Notes under the pieces: generated by a model
Seen by the model: the letters and a program-made list of their open reading frames with translations, nothing else
Told to the model about the DNA's origin: nothing
Databases searched by the model: none
In this document: positions 31,381-41,019 of the stretch, piece after piece
How positions within the stretch are numbered: the first letter of the stretch is position 1
Layout of the letters: each line of letters starts with the position of its first letter
Made by a program: the position numbers and the translations under genes
NCBI GenBank assembly: GCA_946411635.1
Contig: CAMKES010000003.1
Coordinates: 1 to 64,000, forward strand
Direction of reading: 5' to 3'
Length of the DNA: 64,000 nt
DNA from: an uncultured Clostridia bacterium
Lineage (GTDB): Bacteria > Bacillota > Clostridia > Christensenellales > CAG-138

Positions 31381-32604
31381 TTACGCTTCGCCGCCCTCCC
31401 AGCGCTTTTTCGCGTCGGCTTCCAGCTTCAGCAGCGTCGCCTGCGGGTTTTTGACCTTCGCAAGGAAGATCATCGCCGCGATGATGTACGGCTTGAAGGA
31501 CGCCTGCTTGTACAGCGGATCGCGATAGCGGTCGAACACGCTCGCGGCGACCTCGCCCGCTTCGCAGCTCACGTCGGTGATGTCGGCGGGCAGGCAGTGC
31601 AGATACAGCGCCTTGCCGTCCTTCGTCAGCTGCATCATTTCCTCGGTGCACTCCCAGTCCTTGTGCTCCGCGTTCTGCGCGAGCAGCCGCTTTTCGAGCG
31701 CCTTGATGCCCTCGAGATCGCCGTTGCCGTACAGCTCGGTGCGCTCTTCCATCGCCTGATAGGGCGCCCAGGACTTCGGATACACGATGTCCGCGTCTTG
31801 GAACGCTTCTTTCATGTCGTGCGTGATCCTGAATTTCGCGCCGGACTTTTTGCAGTTCTCTTCCGCGACCTTGACCACGCCGTCCATGATCTCGTAGCCC
31901 TCGGGATACGCGAGCGTGACGTCCATGCCGAACCGCGTGAACAGCCCCGCCACGCCCTGCGGCACGGACAGCGGCTTGCCGTACGACGGGCTGTACGCCC
32001 AGGTCATCGCGACCTTCTTGCCCTTGAGGTTCTTGATCGCCTCGTCGAGATCGTCCGATCCGCCGAGCGTGTGGATGACGTGCAGCATGTCCGCCATGCA
32101 CTGCGTCGGATGGTCGATGTCGCACTGCAGGTTCACGAGCGTCGGCTTCTGCTCGAGCACGCCCGCCTTGTTGCCCTCGGTCACGGCGTTGACGACGTTG
32201 TGCATGTAGGTGTTGCCCTTGCCGATGTACATGTCGTCGCGGATGCCGATGACGTCCGCCATGAACGAGATCATGTTCGCGGTCTCGCGCACCGTTTCGC
32301 CGTGCGCGATCTGGCTCTTGCCCTCGTCGAGGTCCTGCACCTCAAGACCCAGGAGGTTGCACGCCGACGCGAAGCTGAAGCGCGTGCGCGTCGAGTTGTC
32401 GCGGAACAGCGAGATGCCGAGTCCGGAATCGAAGATCTTCGTGGAAATGTTGTTCTCGCGCAGATGCCGCAGCGCGTCCGCCACGGTGAACACCGCCGCG
32501 ATCTCGTCGTCGGTCTTTTCCCAGGTCAGGAAAAAGTCGCCGTTGTACATCCGGTCGAATTTCAGCTCGTTGAGCTTGTCGGTGTATTTCTTTACGTTGC
32601 TCAT
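31381..32604 (-). CDS. ygeW: Knotted carbamoyltransferase YgeW
   Basis: SLFRDNSTRTRFSFASACNLLGLEVQDLDEGKSQIAHGETVRET; HCLPADITDVSCEAGEV. Confidence 0.88.
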   Translation of the reverse strand: MSNVKKYTDKLNELKFDRMYNGDFFLTWEKTDDEIAAVFTVADALRHLRENNISTKIFDSGLGISLFRDNSTRTRFSFASACNLLGLEVQDLDEGKSQIAHGETVRETANMISFMADVIGIRDDMYIGKGNTYMHNVVNAVTEGNKAGVLEQKPTLVNLQCDIDHPTQCMADMLHVIHTLGGSDDLDEAIKNLKGKKVAMTWAYSPSYGKPLSVPQGVAGLFTRFGMDVTLAYPEGYEIMDGVVKVAEENCKKSGAKFRITHDMKEAFQDADIVYPKSWAPYQAMEERTELYGNGDLEGIKALEKRLLAQNAEHKDWECTEEMMQLTKDGKALYLHCLPADITDVSCEAGEVAASVFDRYRDPLYKQASFKPYIIAAMIFLAKVKNPQATLLKLEADAKKRWEGGEA

Positions 32605-32617
32605 GGGATCCTCCTCG

Positions 32618-33994
32618 TCAATCGTCTGCAAATCGGGTGTCGGTCTTGCCCGCGCGGTAAACGGTCACGTCGTCCGTGCGGTTTTCGGGTTTATAGCACA
32701 TCGGGACCGCCGCGTACAGCGCCGCGCAGGTCACGAGGTCCTGCTTCCAGGTGATCTCGTTCGGCGCGTGCGCCTGCGACTCCGCGCCGGGGCCGAAGCC
32801 CACGCACGGGATGCCGTAGCGTCCCTGGATCGAAACGCCGTTGGTCGAGAACGTCCACTTGTCGATCAGCGGACGGTCGCGCTTGTCCATCGCGGAGGGA
32901 TGCCCGATGCGCTTGTCACCGAACAGTCCCTTGTGCGCGTCCACGAGCGCCTGCACGTGCGCCGCGCTCTCCTTGTTGATCCAGGTGGGGAAGTAGCACT
33001 CGGTCTCGTACTTGAGACCCGTCCACGCCGGACGGTCGTACATATACATCGAGACCTTCACGTCGTCGCCGTACTTTTTGCACGACGGGAGGTTCCGGAT
33101 CTCCTCAAGGCACGAATCCCACGTTTCACCCGCGGTCATGCGGCGGTCCAGAGACACCGCGCACGAATCCGCCACCGCGCAGCGCGACGGCGAGGTGTAA
33201 AAGATCTGCGAGCAGGTGATCGTGCCGCGGCCCAGGAAGCGCGCGTCCTCCCAGTGCTCGGGATTGTACTTCGGATCGAGCATCTTGACGAGTCCCTTGA
33301 TCTCGTCCTGCTCGGTTGCCGTATTCTCGTTCAGCGCGCGGACCTCATTGAGGATGTCCGCCATTTTGTAGATCGCGTTGTCGCCGCGTTCCGGCGCGGA
33401 GCCGTGGCACGAAACGCCCTTCACGTCCACGCGGATCTCCATGCGTCCGCGGTGTCCGCGATAGATGCCGCCGTCGGTCGGCTCGGTGGAAACGACGAAT
33501 TCCGGCGTGATGCCGTCTTCCTTATGGATGTACTGCCAGCACAGACCGTCGCAATCCTCCTCCTGCACGGAAGCGACGACGAGGATCCGCGTGTCTTCGG
33601 GAATAAGGCCGAGATCCTTCATGATCTTCGCGCCGTACACCGCCGAAACCACGCCGCCCTCCTGATCGGAGCCGCCGCGGCCGTAGATGACGTCGTCGGT
33701 CTCGTAGCCCTCGTAGGGATCGTGCTCCCAGTTTACGATGTTGCCGATGCCGACCGTGTCGATGTGTCCGTCGAACGCGATGATGCGCCGGCCTCTGCCC
33801 ATCCAGCCGAGCGCGTTGCCCTCGGGATCGATCTCCGCCTTGTCGAAGCCGAGCGCCTTCATCTCGGCGATCGTGCGGCGGATCACGCCTTCCTCGTCGC
33901 AGCTCTCGCTGGGAATGGCGATCAGGTCGCGCAGGAACTTCGTCATCTGCGGAAGATAGCCTTGCGCCGCTTGCTTGATTGCTTCAAAATCCAT
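32618..33994 (-). CDS. ygeY: YgeY-type M20 family metallohydrolase
   Basis: [45 protein letters not shown]; adjacent to ygeW. Start MDFEAIKQ at 33994. Confidence 0.87.
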   Translation of the reverse strand: MDFEAIKQAAQGYLPQMTKFLRDLIAIPSESCDEEGVIRRTIAEMKALGFDKAEIDPEGNALGWMGRGRRIIAFDGHIDTVGIGNIVNWEHDPYEGYETDDVIYGRGGSDQEGGVVSAVYGAKIMKDLGLIPEDTRILVVASVQEEDCDGLCWQYIHKEDGITPEFVVSTEPTDGGIYRGHRGRMEIRVDVKGVSCHGSAPERGDNAIYKMADILNEVRALNENTATEQDEIKGLVKMLDPKYNPEHWEDARFLGRGTITCSQIFYTSPSRCAVADSCAVSLDRRMTAGETWDSCLEEIRNLPSCKKYGDDVKVSMYMYDRPAWTGLKYETECYFPTWINKESAAHVQALVDAHKGLFGDKRIGHPSAMDKRDRPLIDKWTFSTNGVSIQGRYGIPCVGFGPGAESQAHAPNEITWKQDLVTCAALYAAVPMCYKPENRTDDVTVYRAGKTDTRFADD

Positions 33995-34011
33995 ACTGCT
34001 TTTCCTTTCTG

Positions 34012-34641
34012 TCAATTGGAATTCTTTGCGTCGATATAGGAATACAGGGTATATTTGCTGATGCCGAAATACTTCGACACCTTGTCGCCGCTGCGGGTAA
34101 TAAGAAACGCGCCGGCCTTGTTGAGGAACGCGATCGCTTCGATCTTGTCCTCCTTCGTCATGACGGCGACGGGCTTGCCGATCCGCTGCACGGACTGCTC
34201 GATCAGATCGTCCAGAAGATCGTTGACCGACAACGGGATACGGTCCGGGATCTTCTTTTCCTCCTTGTGGTGCAGGATCGAGCCGATCGCGCGCTCCGCC
34301 ATCAGAAGCTCGGTCACGTCGTAATTGATCGAGAACACGCCCTCCGGCACGCCGTTTTCGTCGCGGACGTAGACCGTGGAGCATTTCAGGATCCGCCCGT
34401 CGTGCGTCTTCATCAGATAGCCGGACGCGTCCCGGAGCGAATCCGGATCCTCCTTCAGCGCCTCCAGCACGACGCGGCTCGGCCCGTCGCCCGCCTTCCG
34501 GTGCGAGACGTGCCCGTTTTCGATCAGCGCGACCGTGTGCTCGGGATCGCCGCTTTTGAGGTCGTGCACGACCACCTCGCAGTTCTCGCCGAACTGCTCC
34601 GCGATCGCCTTCGCAAGACGTTCCATAAATGCAAGGTCCAT
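34012..34641 (-). CDS. YheO-like PAS domain / HTH transcriptional regulator
   Basis: [12 protein letters not shown]...[24 protein letters not shown]-terminal [18 protein letters not shown]. Start at 34641. Confidence 0.82.
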   Translation of the reverse strand: MDLAFMERLAKAIAEQFGENCEVVVHDLKSGDPEHTVALIENGHVSHRKAGDGPSRVVLEALKEDPDSLRDASGYLMKTHDGRILKCSTVYVRDENGVPEGVFSINYDVTELLMAERAIGSILHHKEEKKIPDRIPLSVNDLLDDLIEQSVQRIGKPVAVMTKEDKIEAIAFLNKAGAFLITRSGDKVSKYFGISKYTLYSYIDAKNSN

Positions 34642-34834
34642 ACGCGCCCTCCGTCGGTTTATTCCATTTCTATTATAAACCTTTCTCACCCGAATACAAG
34701 AGGGAATCAAAATTTGATTTAGATTTGCAAAAAGTTTTTTCGCCCGCGCCCGCGCGGTTTTTCCGTTCTTTTCCTTGCATTGCGGCGCGAAATGCGGTAC
34801 AATAAACAGGAAGTAAAGCAAAGGAGATTCACCA

Positions 34835-35149
34835 ATGGAAGACGAAAGAGATCTTGTCACCTTTACCGATGAGGAAGGCAACGAGTTTGACCTTGAGGTC
34901 ATTGATTATTTTGAACATGAAGGCAAGGAGTACGCGGTGCTCGTAGACGCAGAGCTTCCCGAGGAGCCCGAGGAGGACTTCGAGGTCTGCATCATGGAGA
35001 TCATCGTCAACGAGGAAGAGGACATCGAGGAATTCGTGCCCGTCGCCGACGACAAACTCGACGAGCTGTTCGCGATCGCGGAAAAGCGCATGGAGTGCTG
35101 GGACTGCGAAGCGGAGACCTGCGAAGGCTGCGAAAACGCAGACGACTGA
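34835..35149 (+). CDS. DUF1292-like acidic protein
   Basis: VTFTDEEGNEFDLEVIDYFEHEGKEYAVLV. Confidence 0.75.
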   Translation: MEDERDLVTFTDEEGNEFDLEVIDYFEHEGKEYAVLVDAELPEEPEEDFEVCIMEIIVNEEEDIEEFVPVADDKLDELFAIAEKRMECWDCEAETCEGCENADD

Positions 35150-35157
35150 CCGACGCA

Positions 35158-35193
35158 CAAAAAGAGCTTCCCGCACATGGGAAGCTCTTTTAT
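35158..35193 (+). terminator. Rho-independent terminator
   Basis: aaaagagcttcccgcacatgggaagctctttt. Confidence 0.7.
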
Positions 35194-35254
35194 GTATACC
35201 GAATGGAGTGACACCTCCGTAACGCAACATCTAACAAAAATCAGGAGATGAACA

Positions 35255-35674
35255 ATGCTGCAAAATAGACGATTCCGGTTAGTTATTTTTCTATTGTTTT
35301 GTGCGATGCTTTTCGGTGGCTTAGGAGGTATTGCCTGCAATGTCAGGCACGAGGAGCATACGGTGCAGGACCGTACTCCGATCCCCGAACGAACGCCAAT
35401 CCCCAGTTTCCGTCGAATTGCCATCGCGGAGGATTTTGCGGAACTGTGCGAAAGTATGCTGGATTGGAACGCCCCCTACGGCGTGGATCACTTCAGCACA
35501 ATATCCTATGGCTCATCTTCCGTCAACAGTGCAGGAAACGTCATAGTAAAGGGTCTTTGTTACGGACGGGATGAATACGGCCGTTCCGTCGGCAGATACA
35601 CGTTCGATTGGGAAATATCCGTCGATGAATGGGGTGTAGCGGATTCCGTTCGGATTACGTTCAAAAAGGACTGA
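35255..35674 (+). CDS. Hypothetical secreted/lipoprotein-like protein
   Basis: N-terminal hydrophobic segment with GGIACN lipobox-like site. Confidence 0.55.
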   Translation: MLQNRRFRLVIFLLFCAMLFGGLGGIACNVRHEEHTVQDRTPIPERTPIPSFRRIAIAEDFAELCESMLDWNAPYGVDHFSTISYGSSSVNSAGNVIVKGLCYGRDEYGRSVGRYTFDWEISVDEWGVADSVRITFKKD

Positions 35675-36006
35675 TTGCTGCCGGCATATCGATGGAGCGA
35701 TTCTGCTGACACATGGGATCGCATAAAAATCGAAACCGCCCCGGGGTGAGGGCGGTTTCTTCAAGGATAGAGGGGGGTAATGATAAGGAGGAGTCAGTTC
35801 CTTAGTCTAATCGGATCGCGGAAGGGGTAAACCGCTTTCCTTTTGACACTGTCAGTATAACCCGCAAATGCGTCAAAAATTCGTTATCCGTGTGAAAGAA
35901 GCGTCACAAGAATGTGAAGAAAATGCAAACCGGGGCATTGCCTGCGCCATATCCGCGTGGTATAATGAACCGTAAATCGTTCGGCATACGCCGCAAGGAG
36001 GGTTCT

Positions 36007-36519
36007 ATGGATCTCAAGGCTCTGGTACGCAACATTCCCGATTTTCCGAAGCCGGGCATTCTGTTCCGCGACATCACGCCGCTGATCGGCGACGCGGACG
36101 GCTTTGAAACGCTGGTCGGCGAGATGGCGAAGCCGCTGTCCGGGCAGGACGTCGATCTGGTCGTCGGTCCCGAGGCGCGCGGATTCATCTTCGGCGCGGC
36201 GCTGGCGAACGCGCTGCACGCGGGCTTCGTTCCCGCCAGAAAGCCGGGCAAGCTTCCGTATGAAACGATCGGGTACACCTACGGCCTCGAATACGGCACG
36301 GACGAGCTGCAGATCCACGTGGACGCGATCCGTCCCGGAAGCCGCGTCGCGATCGTCGACGATCTGCTGGCCACCGGCGGCACGGCGCTTGCGTGCGCGA
36401 AGCTCGTCGAGCAGGCGGGCGGCGTCGTGGTCGGCTGCGTGTTCGCGATCGAGCTCTGCGATCTTCCGGGCCGCGAAACGCTGAAGGACTATCCGGTCGA
36501 AACGGTCCTGAAATACTGA
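36007..36519 (+). CDS. apt: Adenine phosphoribosyltransferase
   Basis: MDLKALVRNIPDFPKPGILFRDITPLI; VAIVDDLLATGGTALA PRPP motif. Confidence 0.96.
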   Translation: MDLKALVRNIPDFPKPGILFRDITPLIGDADGFETLVGEMAKPLSGQDVDLVVGPEARGFIFGAALANALHAGFVPARKPGKLPYETIGYTYGLEYGTDELQIHVDAIRPGSRVAIVDDLLATGGTALACAKLVEQAGGVVVGCVFAIELCDLPGRETLKDYPVETVLKY

Positions 36520-36585
36520 GGTTTTTTCGAACGATCCGCGCTCCGGACGACCGGAGCGCGTGCTCGTTTCCGGATGAAATAATCC

Positions 36586-36614
36586 TTGCGTTTTCGGATT
36601 ACTTGTGCTATAAA
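36586..36614 (+). promoter_or_regulatory. Predicted promoter of the host tRNA-Leu
   Basis: TTGCGT - 17 nt - TATAAA, 13 nt before the tRNA 5' half. Confidence 0.55.
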
Positions 36615-36627
36615 TAGAAAAGCACTT

Positions 36628-36669
36628 GCCGGTGTGATGGAATTGGCAGACGTGACGGACTCAAAATCC
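36628..36669 (+). pseudogene. 5' half of a tRNA-Leu(CAA) gene interrupted in the anticodon arm (left attachment junction)
   Basis: gccggtgtgatggaattggcagacgtgacggactcaaaatcc is identical to 36818-36859, then diverges (ccttcgctg). Confidence 0.88.
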
Positions 36670-36750
36670 CCTTCGCTGTCTGTCGTACCAAAGCCCGGAA
36701 ACGCCCTAAAACAGGGCACTTTGAAAATTCAAAAAACGCGAAATTGGACG

Positions 36751-36772
36751 TTTGGCCTCCACTTTGGCCTCC
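36751..36772 (+). repeat. Paired 10-bp direct repeats (tttggcctcc) inside the element left end
   Basis: tttggcctccACtttggcctcc; a related pair lies at 61544-61561. Confidence 0.6.
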
Positions 36773-36783
36773 GATTTCCGTGT

Positions 36784-36801
36784 TGTCCGCTTTAACGGAC
36801 A
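36784..36801. repeat. Inverted repeat TGTCCG-CTTTAA-CGGACA upstream of the element tRNA-Leu
   Basis: Perfect 6-bp arms read directly. Confidence 0.7.
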
Positions 36802-36817
36802 GGAAATAAAGTCTCAT

Positions 36818-36905
36818 GCCGGTGTGATGGAATTGGCAGACGTGACGGACTCAAAATCCGTTGGGCTAATCACCCGTGTGGGTTCGAGTCCCACCACCGG
36901 CACCA
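36818..36905 (+). tRNA. tRNA-Leu (anticodon CAA), complete, CCA encoded; carried by the element
   Basis: Full cloverleaf with acggaCTCAAAAtccgt anticodon arm, variable arm gggctaatcaccc, gtgggttcgagtcccac, caccggcacca. Confidence 0.93.
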
Positions 36906-36933
36906 CGAAACCCCAGTATTTACTGGGGTTTCG
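36906..36933. terminator. Terminator-like hairpin after the element tRNA-Leu
   Basis: gaaaccccagtatttactggggtttc. Confidence 0.6.
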
Positions 36934-38299
36934 AGCTTTTTGGAACCCCGTTTTTGTCCTTCAAATCCGTTGCGTTTGCCATTGTCCGAGCCCTTGTTTT
37001 TGCTTTTTTCAAATCCGATTCATTAGATGCCGCGCCGCTTTCCGGGTTTTCGGAGGTCTTTTCGGGAGGCGCCGAAATCCGTTGCGTTTGCTCCTGTTGC
37101 CCGTCTTTTTGGGATAAAATGCCCATGATCGCGTTTGCCGAAGCCACCTTGGACGAGTAATCGAGGTGCGTATAGATGTTGCTCGTCGTCGCGATATCGC
37201 TGTGACCGAGCCACTCCTGAATGTCCTTCAGCGCCACTCCGTTCGCGTACAGCAGCGTTGCGCAGCTGTGCCTGAGATCGTGAAAGCGAATTTTCCGAAG
37301 CCCGTGCTTTTCCAGAAATACCGGAAACGCCTGCGTGAGGTAATTCGGCTTCATCAGCTCTCCCAGTTCGTTCACATAGATGTAGTCAAGATTCTCCGTG
37401 TTGTAGCTGCTGCCGCAGAGCCGCCGATTGATCTCCTGCTTGTCGCGGATCGTCAGAAGAAAATCCTCGAACGGCTTCACAAGGGGCAGCGTCCGATGCG
37501 AAGATTTCGTTTTTGTACGATCCTTCCTGACAAGCATCGTTGAGCCGTCCACCTTCGTCTGCACGACGGTGTGGCGGATCGTGATCGTTTTTCGCTCGAA
37601 GTCGATCGCATCCCATTTCAGTCCGCAGACCTCGCCCCGCCTCAAGCCGTAGAACGCGGCAAGCATCACGCCGAGTTCGAGGTTCGTTCCCTTGACGAGA
37701 CGCAGCAGCGTGTCCAGCTCGTCCGCAGTGTAGGGATGGGTTTCGAAGCGGAGCTTTTTCGGACGCTGTACCTTGGCGGCAGGGTTGCTGTCGATCAGGC
37801 TTGTTTGAAACGCATACTTCAACGCCTTGTGGATGTTTGCGTGGCGATGAATGACCGTGTTCGGGCTTACCTTTTCGACCTCCAGTTCATAGGTGTAGTA
37901 GTCCTGGATGTGCTTTGGCGTGACGTCGCGGAGCTTCAGCTTCGGATGTCGCTTGTTGAAATACGGAATGATTTTGCCCTTGATGCTCTTTTCGTAATTC
38001 GAGTAGGTGGAAAGCTCCACGCTGTTTTTCATCATCTTGAGCCAGTCCGAAAGGAAGTCCGTGAATTTCAGTTCGTCCGGTACGACCGTCATGCCGGCGC
38101 TTGCCGCAAGCTTTCGATATTTCAGTTCCTGTTCTTTCTTCTGACGCGCCTCCTGCAGCAATTCTTCGGCGCGCTTCTTGTTACCCTTGACGGGCAGTCC
38201 CGTGGACTGCGACGGCGTTTTGCGGACGCCGTATTCGTCCGTATAGCTCAGAACGAGATAGTAGATCCCGTTCTTTTCTCTCAGATGTCCTGCTACCAT
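36920..38299 (-). CDS. Tyrosine recombinase / site-specific integrase
   Basis: N-terminal AP2-like/SAM-like domains; catalytic GLRRGEVCGLKW, IRFHDLRHSCATLLYANGVALKDIQEWLGHSDIATTSNIYTHL. Confidence 0.95.
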   Translation of the reverse strand: MVAGHLREKNGIYYLVLSYTDEYGVRKTPSQSTGLPVKGNKKRAEELLQEARQKKEQELKYRKLAASAGMTVVPDELKFTDFLSDWLKMMKNSVELSTYSNYEKSIKGKIIPYFNKRHPKLKLRDVTPKHIQDYYTYELEVEKVSPNTVIHRHANIHKALKYAFQTSLIDSNPAAKVQRPKKLRFETHPYTADELDTLLRLVKGTNLELGVMLAAFYGLRRGEVCGLKWDAIDFERKTITIRHTVVQTKVDGSTMLVRKDRTKTKSSHRTLPLVKPFEDFLLTIRDKQEINRRLCGSSYNTENLDYIYVNELGELMKPNYLTQAFPVFLEKHGLRKIRFHDLRHSCATLLYANGVALKDIQEWLGHSDIATTSNIYTHLDYSSKVASANAIMGILSQKDGQQEQTQRISAPPEKTSENPESGAASNESDLKKAKTRARTMANATDLKDKNGVPKSSKPQ

Positions 38300-38388
38300 T
38301 TGTTGCTCCTTTCCTGTAGCGTGTATTCACCTGCCATTGACACGGACAGGATACCGCCTGTCCGTGCCGATGACAAATGTGTGAGAGT

Positions 38389-38616
38389 TTACGAAACGGA
38401 TTTTTGAAGGCCGGTCAGATACTCAATGACCGAAACCTTCGGTATCCGGTATCGCTTTCCGATTATGTAGCTCTGGATCTCGCCGCTTTTCAGCAGGCGG
38501 TAGATGCTTTTATTGCTTGTCCCGCCGAGCATCGCGGAAAGCTGTTCGACGCTCACCACGTCCGGGTATTCCGTAAACATGACCTTGTAATAGTCCGTAA
38601 GGTTTTGCTTTCGCAT
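38389..38616 (-). CDS. Excisionase-like HTH protein
   Basis: YPDVVSVEQLSAMLGGTSNKSIYRLLKSGEIQSYIIGKRYRIPKVSVIEYL. Confidence 0.8.
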   Translation of the reverse strand: MRKQNLTDYYKVMFTEYPDVVSVEQLSAMLGGTSNKSIYRLLKSGEIQSYIIGKRYRIPKVSVIEYLTGLQKSVS

Positions 38617-38627
38617 ATCGCTTCACC

Positions 38628-39515
38628 TCATCTTTCTTCCTCGCGATTGCGCGTTCTGCGCTGTTCGCGGGATTGCTCCCGTGCTTCCAGCATCCGCACA
38701 ATCGACCGTTCCATGTCGCGCGTGGTATAGTCGATGGGAAAGAACCGACGGATGTCCTGCGCCGGGATGCTCACACGCTCCCGCTGATTGGCTTTCTGCT
38801 CCTGCATCACCGCCATGATGCTCTCCTCGGTCAGATCGCCGCAGCGGAACAGGTTCTTCAGCCGGACGGCTTGGGAGTAGGAGGGCGTGCAGTCCTCCGC
38901 TTCCATGGCGTCCAGCACAGCGTATTGTTTTTCTTCGTCGAGATACGACAGCTCCACGCCGACCGACAGCGCCATCTCATCCCGATCGAGATACTCCAAC
39001 AGCTCCGGGATCAGGTTCGTCAGGCGAATATAGCGCTGTACCGTCTTGTAGCTTTCGCCGTACTCCTCACCGATCTGCGCCGTGGTACGGTTGTCGTCCG
39101 ACTTTGGGACAATTTGTCCCGAAGTGATAAGATCGGTTCGCTGCCCCTGTCGGTTCAACGCATCCGCTTTCAGCTTGTACGCAAACGCCTTTTCACTCGG
39201 CAGCAGATGCTCCCGGTGCAGATTGCTATCCACGAGCAGGATCGCCGCCTCGTTGCGGCTCAGATCGCAGACGATCGCGGGCACGGTCTTGAGCCCGACC
39301 GCTTTTGCCGCATGACAGCGCCGGTGACCGGAGATGATCTCGTACCCGTCCTTTTCGGGACACACCAGCACCGGTGACAGAATGCCGTGCGCGTCAATGC
39401 TGTCCATCAGCGCGAACATCGCTTCGTCGTCGGTGACCTTGTACGGATGGTTCGGAAACGGATGCAGCGCGGAGAGCGGCAGCTCCGCAGAGGTCGGTTT
39501 ATCGTTCCGGGACAT
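38628..39515 (-). CDS. ParB/RepB/Spo0J family protein
   Basis: LHPFPNHPYKVTDDEAM...ISGHRRCHAAKAVGLKTVPAIV; HTH region. Confidence 0.9.
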   Translation of the reverse strand: MSRNDKPTSAELPLSALHPFPNHPYKVTDDEAMFALMDSIDAHGILSPVLVCPEKDGYEIISGHRRCHAAKAVGLKTVPAIVCDLSRNEAAILLVDSNLHREHLLPSEKAFAYKLKADALNRQGQRTDLITSGQIVPKSDDNRTTAQIGEEYGESYKTVQRYIRLTNLIPELLEYLDRDEMALSVGVELSYLDEEKQYAVLDAMEAEDCTPSYSQAVRLKNLFRCGDLTEESIMAVMQEQKANQRERVSIPAQDIRRFFPIDYTTRDMERSIVRMLEAREQSREQRRTRNREEER

Positions 39516-40488
39516 AGCGCGGTTTCTCCTTCCGGTCGAGCGTTTTCCGAACATCGTCCGGGAGGCGGTCGAGAAGGCCCTGCGCGCGGCGCTGCCATTC
39601 CTGCAGCTCGCTTGCGCGGATCGCCGTTTCCTCCAAAAGCTCGCTCATCTTTACATACTCGTCGTCCTGCTGTGCGATCGTTTTGCTCTGCTCCGCAACC
39701 TCCGTTTCCAGTTCCCGTTTTGCTTTTTCCAGTTCACGGACGTAGGTTTCTGTGCTTTGCATCTGTCCCGCAAGCGAATAGCAGACCGGCAGCATCTGCC
39801 CGATCAGCTTCAGCGCGTCGTCGCGTTTCTTTCCGGCGTTGAACACCGTGACCGTTTTCAGCGCTTCCTCCAGCCGACCGTAGCTTTTCGAGAGATCCTT
39901 CGCCATGCGGAACTGGTATGCAGGGATGTGTTTTCGGTGCGTGATCCGGCGCGGCAGTCCGCGCGACAGGGTGGGGTAGCGCTCCGCCATCCATGCGTGA
40001 AACTCGTCCTGCCACTTGGAAAGCTCCTGCGCGTTGCCGAGAATGTCCTTTGCACTCAGCCGTCCGTTCTTCGTGATCGGCACAAAACAGAGGTGCATGT
40101 GCGGCGTTGTTTCGTCCATGTGAACGACCGCCGAGATCACGTTTTCCTTGCCGATCCGTTCGTACAGAAACGCGGTGGCGCGCTCAAAGAACTGTCGCTG
40201 TGCGTCCGGCGTCATGCCGTTCAGAATCTCCGGCGTTGCCGTGATCAGCGTTTCGACCAGCACCGTGCTGTTGGATCGCGTCCGGCAGCCGACCGCTTGA
40301 ACGCGGCTTTCGTATGCCTCCTTGTAGGTTCCCTCCGGCTCAACCAGATGGTAATTCAGATGCGATTTGCTCCGGTCGATGTTCGGATTGCTCTTGTATT
40401 CCAATTTCTTGCGCTCGTTGTGCCGGTTCCGCGCGGCGACACCGCCTGCCTTGCATTTCTGAAATCGCATGATTGCGTATTGGCTCAT
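39499..40488 (-). CDS. MobV family relaxase (plasmid recombination/mobilization protein)
   Basis: N-terminal MSQYAIMRFQKCKAGGVAARNRHNERKK...NPNIDRSKSHLNYHL; VVHMDETTPHMHLCFVPI. Confidence 0.92.
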   Translation of the reverse strand: MSQYAIMRFQKCKAGGVAARNRHNERKKLEYKSNPNIDRSKSHLNYHLVEPEGTYKEAYESRVQAVGCRTRSNSTVLVETLITATPEILNGMTPDAQRQFFERATAFLYERIGKENVISAVVHMDETTPHMHLCFVPITKNGRLSAKDILGNAQELSKWQDEFHAWMAERYPTLSRGLPRRITHRKHIPAYQFRMAKDLSKSYGRLEEALKTVTVFNAGKKRDDALKLIGQMLPVCYSLAGQMQSTETYVRELEKAKRELETEVAEQSKTIAQQDDEYVKMSELLEETAIRASELQEWQRRAQGLLDRLPDDVRKTLDRKEKPRYVPER

Positions 40489-40764
40489 CCGGTCTCACCT
40501 CTTTCTTGTTTTGCTGTGATTCTCGTCTTTTTCATAATCCTGTTCCTTTCGTTTGATGGGTGCGGAAGGAAGAACGCCGCATCGAAAACAATGTGAATTG
40601 CGGACTTCCTTCCGTTGGGTAATTCATAGAATCCTGCATCGCCGCAGGGTCGAGCCCTGTCGGATCGCGGTGCGCTCCTTCGGGCTCTCTGTGCCGTCGC
40701 TTTTCCCGAAAACCGACTGCACAGGGCAGGCAAAAGCGCCCGCTTTTCCTGCCGCGGCGGTGCA

Positions 40765-40793
40765 GTATAACACACTACACCTGCAAGCAGGTG
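40765..40793 (-). promoter_or_regulatory. Predicted oriT / MobV nick region
   Basis: Minus strand CACCTGCTTGCAGGTG-TAGTGTG/TTATAC matches the pMV158-type nick motif TAGTGTG/TTA with an adjacent perfect inverted repeat; upstream of the relaxase gene. Confidence 0.75.
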
Positions 40794-41019
40794 GTGTGCC
40801 CTTGCAGGGGGCTTTTCGACCGCCGTATAACGGTGTTTGACCGTTCCCGTCGGCCTCAGCGGACGGCGTCGAAGTGTCCTTCTTCCGTCCGTGGGCGGCG
40901 GCAGCGGGGGCTTGCCAATGGCAAACCACCGATTCTGCCTGCCGCAGGTGTCGCAAGGAAGGTCGTATAAACCGCAGTTTTCCTTGCGGCGTTCTTCCTT
41001 CCTTGCTCTCGTGGTGCGG

